A DNA stretch of 64,000 nt from Mycoplasmopsis columbina (GTDB lineage Bacteria > Bacillota_I > Bacilli_A > Mycoplasmatales > Metamycoplasmataceae): the NCBI RefSeq assembly GCF_900660685.1, contig NZ_LR215041.1, positions 1-64,000 on the forward strand, in the 5' to 3' direction. A program made the translations under genes and the position numbers. Within the stretch, counting starts at the first letter, position 1, and every line of letters begins with the position of its first letter. This document shows, one piece after another, positions 55,480 through 64,000 of this stretch. Under the pieces are notes generated by a model. That model saw only the letters and a program-made list of their open reading frames with translations, searched no databases and was not told where the DNA came from.

Positions 55480-57290
55480 AGAGATTAAGTAATACAGAAG
55501 AAGTTAAGGCACAATTATCAAATACTAAAACAGAAATTAAAGAAGGTGTATTCATTTTCACAAATAAAATGCCGTTAGGTGAATTTGCAGCAAAAATAAA
55601 AATTAATCCTAATGAATTAATTAAATATTTTCTTTTAAAAGGAAAGATGTACACAATTAATCAAGTAATTGAAGAAGAAGAAATTGCGGAAGTTTGTGTA
55701 GAAAAAGGATTAGATTTCAAAAAAGAAGAAAATGTCGATGCAGGGAACTTTTTAAATGCTGTGAAATTTGAAGATGATGAAAAACTTTTAACAAAAAGAC
55801 CGCCAGTTGTTACAATCATGGGACACGTTGATCATGGTAAAACAACTTTGATTGACTATATTCGTAAAACTAAAGTTGCTTTAACAGAAAGTTCAGGTAT
55901 AACACAACATACAGGTGCTTATCAAGCTGAACATAAAAATAATAAAATTACATTTATCGATACTCCAGGACATGAAGCCTTTTCTGAAATGAGATCAAGG
56001 GGCGCGAAAATTACAGATTTGATTGTTTTAGTTGTGGCTGCAGATGATGGAGTTATGCCACAAACAAAAGAAGCTATAAATTTAGCTAAAGAAACAAATG
56101 CACCATTGATAGTATTTGTAAACAAGATGGACAAACCAACCAAAAATCTTGAAAGAATTAAGTTAGAACTGTCTTCAAACGACTTAGTTATAGAAGAATT
56201 TGGTGGAGATACAGCTGTTGTTTATGGATCCGCAAAAACAGGACAAGGAATTGAAGAATTGTTGGAACAAATTATTCTAACTACCGATATTATGGATTTA
56301 AAAGCAAATCCAAATAGATATCCAGTTGGAACAGTTATTGAAAGTAAAATCGATAGAGGAGTAGGAACTGTTGCTACTTTAATTGTGGAAACAGGAACTT
56401 TGATGAAAGGCGATTTTATTGTTGCTGGTTCTTCATACGGAAGAGTAAAAGCATTAATTTCTTCATCAAATGGACAACTAATTGAAAAGGCAACTCCAGG
56501 AATGCCTGTAATTGTAACTGGTTTAAATATTCCGCCATTAGCAGGTGATAGATTTATTGGTTTCGAAGATGAAAAATTCGCCAAAAAATTAGCTCAAGAA
56601 AAAGCTCAAATTGATAAAAATAGAGAATTATTTAATAAAAGCTCAAATTTAACTGCTGTTGATGATTCTAGAAAAGTTATTAACATTATTATTCGTTCTG
56701 ATGTTCAAGGTACAGCGGAAGCTTTAAAAACTTCAATTGATGGAATGAGTAATGACGATGCAGTTGTAAAAGTTATTGCAGCACAAGCTGGTGAAGTTTC
56801 AAATAATGATTTACTTTTAGCACAAGCTTCAAATGCTTTAATTATTAATTTTAATAACAAACCATCAGCAAATATTAAACAAATGGCAAAACAAAACAAA
56901 ATTAAATTAGCCTACTACAATGTAGTTTTCAAAGCAATGGAAGATATTCAAGTTTTATTAGATGCAGAAAGATCAGTTGTTTATGAAGATAGAAAAATTG
57001 GATCAGCTATTGTTATTAAATTATTTAAATACTCAAAAGTTGGAACTATTGCAGGATGCATGGTTGAAGAAGGCCTTGTAAAAGCAAATGCTAAAGTAAA
57101 AGTTATACGTAAGAAAAAAGTAGTTCATGAGGGTGTAATTGAAACTTTAAAAAGAGAATTAAATGATGTAAAAGAAGTTGAAGTTGGCAAAGATTTTGGT
57201 ACACATATTAGAAAATTCAATGATGTGCTTGTTGATGATATTTTAGAATTTTATGAAAGTGTGGCTGTTCCATTTAAGCCATCAAAATAA
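55467..57290 (+). CDS. infB: Translation initiation factor IF-2 (short form)
   Basis: GTPase that places initiator tRNA on the 30S subunit. The 607-residue protein has G1 GHVDHGKT at 119-126, G3 DTPGHE at 165-170 and G4 NKMD at 219-222, then domains II-IV (ending near FKPSK). The N-terminal ~280 residues of E. coli IF-2 are absent, as in other mollicutes. No UGA codon. Starts within the ylxR gene with GGAGGAAT upstream. Confidence 0.96.
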   Translation: MSKIKRLSNTEEVKAQLSNTKTEIKEGVFIFTNKMPLGEFAAKIKINPNELIKYFLLKGKMYTINQVIEEEEIAEVCVEKGLDFKKEENVDAGNFLNAVKFEDDEKLLTKRPPVVTIMGHVDHGKTTLIDYIRKTKVALTESSGITQHTGAYQAEHKNNKITFIDTPGHEAFSEMRSRGAKITDLIVLVVAADDGVMPQTKEAINLAKETNAPLIVFVNKMDKPTKNLERIKLELSSNDLVIEEFGGDTAVVYGSAKTGQGIEELLEQIILTTDIMDLKANPNRYPVGTVIESKIDRGVGTVATLIVETGTLMKGDFIVAGSSYGRVKALISSSNGQLIEKATPGMPVIVTGLNIPPLAGDRFIGFEDEKFAKKLAQEKAQIDKNRELFNKSSNLTAVDDSRKVINIIIRSDVQGTAEALKTSIDGMSNDDAVVKVIAAQAGEVSNNDLLLAQASNALIINFNNKPSANIKQMAKQNKIKLAYYNVVFKAMEDIQVLLDAERSVVYEDRKIGSAIVIKLFKYSKVGTIAGCMVEEGLVKANAKVKVIRKKKVVHEGVIETLKRELNDVKEVEVGKDFGTHIRKFNDVLVDDILEFYESVAVPFKPSK

Positions 57291-57306
57291 TTAAATAAGG
57301 AACCAA

Positions 57307-57819
57307 ATGCATTTAGAAAAATATATTCGTAATGTGGAAGATTTTCCAAAAAAAGGAATTAATTTTAAGGATATTTCTCCTTTACTAGCTAACGGCGAAG
57401 CTCTCTTTTACACTATTAAAACAATGGCTGATTATGCGAACGACTGCGATATTATTGTAGGTCCTGACGCAAGAGGATTCTTATTTGGAACACCAACAGC
57501 AGCGTTTCTTAAAAAACCTTTTATCATGGTAAGAAAACCGGGAAAATTACCAGGAGAAGTTATTGCTCGTCAATATGATTTAGAGTATGGTTCAAATACT
57601 TTAGAAATTCAAAAAGGTTTTATTCAACCAGGTCAAACAGTAGCAATTGTTGATGATGTTTTAGCAACAGGCGGAACGACCAAAGCCATTATTAAGTTGC
57701 TCCAAGAACAAGGGGCAATTGTTAAAAAAGTAATTTTACTTTTAGAATTAGAAGATCTTAAAGGAAGAGATCTTCTTTCAGAAGACAATATTGAAATTAT
57801 TTCATTAGTAAAAAGTTAA
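57307..57819 (+). CDS. apt: Adenine phosphoribosyltransferase
   Basis: Salvages adenine to AMP with PRPP. The 170-residue protein starts with LEKYIRNVEDFPKKGINFKD (Apt N-terminus) and has the PRPP motif VAIVDDVLATGGT at residues 112-124. Complete and of normal length. A TAAGGA site precedes it; 2 bases separate it from the next gene. Confidence 0.96.
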   Translation: MHLEKYIRNVEDFPKKGINFKDISPLLANGEALFYTIKTMADYANDCDIIVGPDARGFLFGTPTAAFLKKPFIMVRKPGKLPGEVIARQYDLEYGSNTLEIQKGFIQPGQTVAIVDDVLATGGTTKAIIKLLQEQGAIVKKVILLLELEDLKGRDLLSEDNIEIISLVKS

Positions 57820-57821
57820 AA

Positions 57822-59192
57822 ATGTTCAAACTTAAAAAAGAAAAAAAACCAATTAGTTTTACTATTTACAATATTGTTTTTCTTGCTGTCTATTTAAGTT
57901 TATTTCTTATATCTAGTTTTACTATCTATTTTGGTTATATCCCTTTACCAACAACAACTCTAACTTATCTTCCTATTATAGTTATTGTTGCTACTTTTCA
58001 TTTAGGCATGAAAGGTGGAATATTTAGTGGTTTTGGCTTTGGTTTTAGTTCTTGAATTGCTGCTATGATAGTTGGAGCAGTGGCTTATCAATACATTGAT
58101 ATTTCAATTTTACCAAGATTCATTTTAGGAATATTAGTAGCTATAATTTACAAATTGATACGAGGAGATAAAAAAATAAAACTTTGAAAATTTATTCTTC
58201 TTACAACTTTAGCTCCTATTTTAAATATTGTTTTAGTTCTTTCTGCTAGATACTTACATCACTCAATTTCACCTCTAAAAGGTGTTTTACCAGTTAAAGA
58301 ATGAATCATCACTCATCCATTTAACATCAGTTTAGAACCAACAATTGGTTTAGTCTTAGGATTGTTGCTATATCCTTTAATTAAGTATTTAAGAAAATCT
58401 TATTTACAAAAACAAAACTATTTATATTCAGATACTCCTTCACATGTGATTAAAGGAAGAAGAGACAAAGGTTTTTTAACTTTTGCATATGTATTTTTAA
58501 CGATTTTGATAGGTTTTTTTGTCTATTCAGTTGTCAATATTTATAATAGTGTAAATATACAAAATGAAACTAAAGCGCAAAGTAATATAAAATATAATTG
58601 AACTGAACAATATGACAAACCACTGGGAGAATACTTTGTTGAAAAAAATATTTTTCTTCAACAAAGTATGGAATTATCGAACTTTTTAAAACAAGTTGAT
58701 AATAGACTATTCAAAAACAATGGTGATGAATCAGTTAATCTAAATGATTTAAATACTTCAACAAGTGAAAATTTTAAGAATGAATTAGAAAAAATAAAAA
58801 CCATTCTTATTGATTTGAAAAGAGAATTAAATTTTGATGAAAATGCTTATGAAAAAGTTGAAGAAGAAAATTTAAAGTTAAGAAAAGAATTTAATATCAA
58901 ATATATAGGCAACAAACATGTAGTTAATTTATTTGTATATGAAAATCAAAAAATATTTTCTAACGAAATTTATACAAAAATTGCTGATTTAAAGATAAAT
59001 TTGAAAAATTCAATTAAAAAGTATATAGAAATTTTAAGTAATTTTAATGAAGACGATTTAATGAAAATTTTTAATGAAACTGAAAGAGAATTAAATAATT
59101 TTGTTTTAGTTTTAGAAAAAAATCAACTTTGATTTAAAAAAGCACTCCAAGACTTATTCTATGAAAAATTTAATTTTTTCGCAATTAAATAA
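57822..59192 (+). CDS. ECF transporter S component with long C-terminal tail
   Basis: Membrane protein of 456 aa. The first ~190 residues have about six hydrophobic segments in the style of ECF S components (LTYLPIIVIVATFHLGMKGGIFSGFGFGFS). After another membrane helix near residue 220 the C-terminal ~200 residues are hydrophilic and helical, rich in Lys/Glu/Asn, with no domain I recognise. Substrate unknown. UGA Trp at several sites. Starts 2 bases after apt. Confidence 0.65.
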
Positions 59193-59225
59193 GGCAAAAA
59201 AGCCTTGTTTTTTTTTTTTTTTTTT
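59191..59225 (+). terminator. Terminator with an 18-base T tract
   Basis: Short stem AAGGC / GCCTT followed after one base by T18 at 59208-59225, the longest homopolymer in the window. Confidence 0.6.
59208..59225 (+). repeat. Homopolymer (T)18 before the MIP gene
   Basis: Eighteen consecutive T bases. A TATAAT at 59234-59239 follows 8 bases later, so the tract falls where the -35 region and spacer of that promoter would be. Length changes by slippage could switch transcription of the downstream lipoprotein (inference). Confidence 0.7.
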
Positions 59226-59233
59226 AGAAAGCA

Positions 59234-59269
59234 TATAATATTGACATAACTAGTATTAATAATATGAAT
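59234..59269 (+). promoter_or_regulatory. Promoter candidates for MIP-MIB
   Basis: Two options: TATAAT at 59234-59239 (spacer in the T tract), or TTGACA at 59241-59246 with TATGAA at 59263-59268 (spacing 16). Both precede the MIP ATG at 59316 with a AAAAGGA ribosome site. Confidence 0.45.
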
Positions 59270-59315
59270 ATGAATTAGTTTAAAAAAATACAAGCAAAAA
59301 AGTAAAAAGGATAAA

Positions 59316-61592
59316 ATGAAAAAAAATTTTAAATTGTTATTCTATCTTGGTTTGAGCATGCCTTTTTTGGCATTTTCAGCTATTAGTTGTTCTCCAGATA
59401 AAAAAAATATTCCGCCAGATGAAGGACATGTTGATGTTGAACCAAATGTCCCAGTTTTTAATAATGACCCAGTGGATACTAATTATGGAAATATTCCTGG
59501 AAAACCAAAACTTTCAAAGGCTGAATATGATAAGTTGAGCGAAAGTGAAAGAAATAGAGTAGATTTAGAAGCCTACTCATCTGCTTTACAACAAGCATTG
59601 GGATCAAAATATCCTTCAAAAGAAGTTCCTCTTTTGACAGGAGATAAATTGAAAACTTATAATGAAAAAGCATCTTTAGCAGGTCAACCAGATTATGAAA
59701 GCGCTTATAGAAGAAATTTTTCTCTTGTGAGCGAGAATAACAATTTAATCTTAAATCCGTTGCAATATCAATTAACAGCAGCTTATTGAAATTCAACACC
59801 GGGTAATAGAGGTTTACCAAGATGACTACCTAATGATCTATATAAAAGTATTGCATTACAATCATTTGCAATAGCATTTAACAATGTTAATTCATTAATA
59901 GATGATAAAAGTTCAAAACAAGCAAAAGGAACAGCTTGAATTTTAGATTATGAATTAGACGACAATGGATATCCAACAAAGTGATATTTAGCAACTAATT
60001 TGCACGTGGCTGCTGCTTTAACTAAAACAACAGCAGATGGAAGATTTAGTAATGTAGTTGATTTAGAAGCTGAAAAAGCAACATATGATCAATGAAAAAC
60101 TATTTTGGATGAAACAACAGCATATTATGAAGAGCTTGTAAAACCTTTCCAAGAACGTAGATTGCCTATTGAAAATGAAATTGAAAGATTGCAGTCAGAA
60201 AGAAGAAAAGTTGAAACTGATGCTGTAGGAGCTGAAGGTGATCAAAAAGCAGAATATGAGAGACAACTTGCTAAATATGATCAATTAATTAATGAACAAT
60301 ATGAAAAACTTGAAGTAATTGGTAAAGAAGAAAGTGCAGCTTTAGAAAAAAATTGATATGCAAATGAAAAAAGTGCTCAATACACTAAAGCATCAAAAAA
60401 AATTCAAAGTTATTTAGGTTTAACTCAAAGTATTAAATTAGAACATTTTAATGAAGATACTCCTCTTAGACAAGATCTTAAAATAAATGCTGATGCTTTA
60501 ACAGTGGACACATTTCTATTTGATCCTGATCAAGTAAAAATAGTTTATGCTGCAAATGATTTTCTAACCTCATCACCAAAAAATTATTTGGATGTCGATT
60601 CTCCATATAAAGATTTAGAAGAAATGGCTGATTTTGCTGTATTGGAATTTGACTTTACAAACAGTAAAAATAGTTATAAATACATTTCAAAACAAAGTGG
60701 AGAACGAATTGTAGCTAATGCACATGATTTAGCTAAAAAAGCTACTTCTAATTTTGCTAATTGAAATGCATCTAAAAAATTTAAATTTGCAACAAATAGT
60801 CTAAAAGCAAAAGTTTTAGAAAATTCAAATGATGAATTAATTGATGTTACTACTCCAAATGGTGGAACAACTAAAATACCAAAAAGTTTGGTTAATCTTT
60901 TGGCATTAGGTTTCCCAAATTCTGCTTCTGACAACAAGTTAGATACAAGAGAAATGACAGATGTTCAAAGAGAAGGACTTAAATATACACAAAGTCTTTG
61001 AGTAAATAAACCTTATTATATTAATCCAACATACAAAGAAGCGGGTAAATCATTTACAGTTGATTATGGAGCAGGACTTAATAAGACATTAGCTCTTAGA
61101 AATACACTTGAAATCCCAGGAATAACCGATATTACCATTACTTCTCCAATTTTGAATGCTGCTGAAAAAGAAGCATTTGATGCTAATTTCTTAAAAGACA
61201 CACAATCTTCATATAAAGGCCATAATTACATAAATTATGGATTAGGTTATAGTTTAGGAGCTTGACAACCACTTGAAGGAGCTTCAGGATCAAGTATTAG
61301 AACTATTGATAATGAAATTGTGGGAATTAATTTCGCGTCATTGGACGCATATGGAAATTCACTTGCTTCTATAATACAAGCTTTTCGAAGTGAAGGTGAC
61401 GATTATAAAGGTTTCTATGGAAATTACAAATTAGAACAATATGATTTAATTTATGGTGGTGGAAGAAATCAAAGAACATCATATCGTCAAGCTCTAAAAG
61501 ACTTTAAAAACAGCGAGACAGTAAAAACTTATCTATTTTCTAATGGTCTTCAAGATGAAAATGTGCCAAAGGAATATAAATTCAACAAATAA
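59316..61592 (+). CDS. Mycoplasma immunoglobulin protease MIP (lipoprotein)
   Basis: Trypsin-like serine protease that cleaves antibody heavy chains when partnered with MIB (family knowledge). The 758-residue protein has a signal peptide and lipobox AISC with Cys25 lipidated. The former DUF31 core: catalytic His230 in ATNLHVA, Asp439 in ADFAVLE, Ser657 in GASGSS. Residues ~258-350 form a coiled-coil insertion rich in Glu. UGA Trp at several sites. MIB follows after 15 bases. Position downstream of a T18 tract suggests possible phase variation. Confidence 0.88.
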
Positions 61593-61607
61593 AATTAAAG
61601 GAGTAAC

Positions 61608-63782
61608 ATGATAAAAGCCAAAAAAACGAAATTGTTACTTAACTTAGGAATCGCTACAACTTTGACCACAGCAGCAGTTTTAACCACTGCATTAATTGTA
61701 AGTAAAGGTGAAAAAAGTAAAGATTTAGCAGTTAATGTGAATTCAAGAGCAGTTGATAATACACTTTACAAAGATGAAGTGTATTTAGAAGATGCACATG
61801 CTTCAAACAAAGATAATAACTTGACCATTAAAGAAAAGAAAGAAATTCAACCAGTAAATAATACTCCTGAAGAACCAAAAGAAGAACCAGTCAAAAAAGA
61901 GGACAAAATTTTTGCTGATGCTCCAGAAAATAAACCTGAACCAGAAGTAAAAGAAGAAAAACCAAAAGAAGAACTTCCGCCAGCACCAGTTGAACCAAAA
62001 GAACCTGAAAAACAGCCAGATCCAGAAAAAGAACCAGAACCCGCTCCTAAACCAGAACCTCAACCAGAACCAAAAGAAGAACCTAAAAAACCAAAAATTG
62101 AAGATTTATTACCAACAGCAAACGAGGGTTCAAGAATTAATCCAGATAAATTACCAGATCTAGATTTTGCAAAATTAAAACAATCAGAAACTGGTGGAAC
62201 TTTGACTGCAGTTCAACAAAGAGAAATTAAAAATGCAATTAAAGAAGTTACTACGATAATTAGAACTAACACAGGCAAATGAACTGCGGCAGATAGAGCT
62301 AAAATTAAAGAAACTTTTAAAACTTTAAGAAGTTATTCATATTGAGAAAAAGACTTAGAATTTAATGAAGAGTTTTTTGACTCTTATCTTGATGTTTTTG
62401 ATAATGACGGCAAATCAGCTGAGGAAATTTACAAAAAATGACCTTCACTTAATCGTGGAGACAAAAATGCCAATTTCCCATACTTTTTTAAACAAATGTT
62501 TTTAGGCATTGAAAAAGAATTGGATGCACAATTAGCCAAAGGTTTTATACCTAATTTAGATTATGGAAGTTTTAACATGGGTGTGTCATGACAACATTCT
62601 GATCTAAGTAAAAATACAATTCATACTCATTATGTTGAAAATAATAAAAAAAGATATTTTGCTTATGATTCACCATGAGCAAGAAATGAAAAAGCTATAT
62701 CTAATTTAGAATACGAAAATTTCAGAAAAAATGATGTAACAAGTACTTATACTTCAGAAGGAGCTTCAGCAGCAGACGGTATTACTGTTCTTAACTATAC
62801 TCCAACTGGTAAATTAGTTGAAGGCCAAGAAAACAAAATTATTGCAGTTCTTGATGCTTCAAATCCTAGAGGATATGCTAATTTCTTATTTTTCCTTAAA
62901 TCAATTGAAAGAAATAAAAGAAAACTTGATGGTGTTGTAATTAAAAAAATGGGACTTGTAAATAAAAAACAAGATTTCAAACACATTCTTTCACAATTGC
63001 CTGATTCAGTGGAAAAATTAACTTTATTCTTTGAAGGAAGAGACACGTCTTCATTGATTGCTCTTAAAGATAAACACATTAAAGAATTAGAACTTTACAC
63101 TGAAAAAGGTGGAACTTTAAATAAAGAATGATCATTAAACCCAGTGGCACTTAAAAATGTTGATAATGTTGCTTTTGATTATGTAAGAGGACAAAATTTT
63201 GCGGGATCAATTGTTTTCAATCGTTTTAAATTTGATTCAACTGATACTTTAGAATCAATTAATGAAGGATTCAAAATTGCTTTTGATACTAAATCAGATC
63301 AAAGAATTTTCCAAGGTGAATTTGGCGATGGATCATGACCTACAAAACTTGACTTTTCAAATGTACCAAGCATCAGAAGTTTAAGAGGCATTAATTTATA
63401 TGGTAGAGTGTTTAAAGAACTAACTTTATATAGTGATTCAAATGTATTTACAATTGATGTGCCAACTTTAACAGAACAACAATGATCGGCATTGCTAGTA
63501 AAAGGACCAGAAAGACCAAAACTTTATTTTGAAGGACCTGTTGCAGTAGATACTCTTTACTTTAAAGGTAACGCAGTAGATTTAAAAAATAATTATGGTC
63601 AACAGCTATATGGTTTAATTGAATCAGGGAACTACAATTTTAGAACCATTTATGTTGATAATCAAGTTATGGCAGATACATTAAATAAATCACAAGCATT
63701 TACCAAATTTGGAAAAAGAGCAGTAGTAAAACCAGCTGATTTTAATCCAGAAGGGCGTCAAAGTGAATTATCATTTAATTAA
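61608..63782 (+). CDS. Mycoplasma immunoglobulin-binding protein MIB
   Basis: Surface protein that binds the antibody variable region and presents it to MIP (family knowledge). The 724-residue protein has one N-terminal membrane anchor (residues ~9-31) and no lipobox. Residues ~87-163 are a Pro/Glu/Lys-rich linker. The globular part shows the FIPNLDYGSFNMGVSW and QHSDLSKNTIHTHYVE stretch and the following DSPWARNEKA, common in immunoglobulin-blocking virulence proteins. Strong AAAGGAG site. Its end overlaps the next gene by 20 bases. I use the gene order here MIP then MIB. Confidence 0.85.
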
Positions 63783-64000
63783 AAAAAATAAAACAATAAG
63801 TTTTCATTTCAGCAAAGAAAATTTATTAAAGCTAATTTCTTTAGCTTTTATTTTTTTTAGCGCATTAGCAAGTTTATTTATTGTTAACTCACAATTGCAA
63901 GTAAAAGAAGAAAACTTTATTTCATATGATATTTTATTTAAAGAATCAACTTTAGTTTTAAAAGCTTTTAATTTTGTTTATATATTTAATACAAGTTTAT
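63763..64000 (+). CDS. Start of a membrane protein, cut by the window end; possibly F1-like ATPase-associated
   Basis: Open frame from GTG 63763 (AGAAGGG 7-8 bases upstream) to the window end, at least 79 codons. It overlaps MIB by 20 bases. The sequence has a basic start and a hydrophobic helix around residues 26-43. In mycoplasmas MIB-MIP genes are often followed by the F1-like (type 3) ATPase cluster, whose first gene is a multi-spanning membrane protein of the MSC_0624 family; this assignment is inferred from position. Sequence alone is too short to prove it. Confidence 0.55.
   Translation, partial: MNYHLIKKNKTISFHFSKENLLKLISLAFIFFSALASLFIVNSQLQVKEENFISYDILFKESTLVLKAFNFVYIFNTSL

Noticed and set aside
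61803..62063. Minus-strand Phe/Trp-rich frame opposite MIB
   Set aside because: It is the reverse of the Pro/Glu/Lys linker codons, not a gene.
1..64000. tRNA, rRNA, CRISPR arrays, insertion sequences or prophage
   Set aside because: No T-loop-like sequence, regular repeat spacing, transposase or phage gene was seen by eye in the gaps or frames.

Overview
This window reads as the first 64 kb of a mycoplasma chromosome (class Mollicutes). It starts at the first base of dnaA. It is very AT-rich, genes are packed with overlaps or gaps of a few bases, and almost every gene is open only if UGA is read as tryptophan (translation table 4). Many open frames that look short under the standard code are pieces of one gene joined through TGA codons, and all coordinates here assume table 4. 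The gene set (oppABCDF, MIB/MIP immunoglobulin-cleaving system, PDxFFG giant protein, Nox, LplA, truncated ClpB and IF-2, Nox without a visible respiratory chain) fits the Mycoplasmopsis/Metamycoplasma/Mesomycoplasma branch; I cannot name the species.

Layout. 1-2909: dnaA, a short AT-rich gap with an exact DnaA box (part of oriC), dnaN and a small S4 protein. 2960-9017 (minus): asnA, a PQ-loop membrane protein, an alpha/beta hydrolase, lplA, then yidC-rnpA-rpmH. 9219-10490: serS. 10512-14166 (minus): nusG, secE, rpmG, a degenerate sigma-factor-like gene, rlmB and cysS, in the same order as the Bacillus cysS-rlmB-sigH-rpmG-secE-nusG block. 14278-16239: nox and msrA. 16262-34334: a regulated leader, one giant 3227-residue PDxFFG protein with a HEYGH...ELNSD zinc-protease signature, and 11 bases later the complete oligopeptide importer oppABCDF. 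34356-40402 (minus): a membrane-anchored small protein, a frameshifted gene of unknown function, rsmG, prs and clpB with a CIRCE-like operator. 40512-48420: trmB, HU, recU (minus), acpS, plsC, scpA, scpB, a pseudouridine synthase and gatCAB. 48489-53021: cdsA (minus), pyrH, frr, an ECF S component, an unknown membrane protein and rpsT (minus). 53203-59192: rimP-nusA-ylxR-infB, apt and another ECF S component. 59316-64000: the immunoglobulin protease MIP, the immunoglobulin-binding MIB and the start of a membrane protein that runs off the window.

The two accessory regions are host-facing. PDxFFG-Opp may couple surface proteolysis to peptide import (inference). MIB-MIP captures and cleaves antibody (known for the families). 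Several genes (trmB, acpS, cdsA) have a -10 box ending about 7-12 bases before the start codon and so look leaderless. I found no tRNA, rRNA, CRISPR array, insertion sequence or prophage. No stretch above 300 bases lacks a gene; the longest intergenic interval is 16240-16501, described below.
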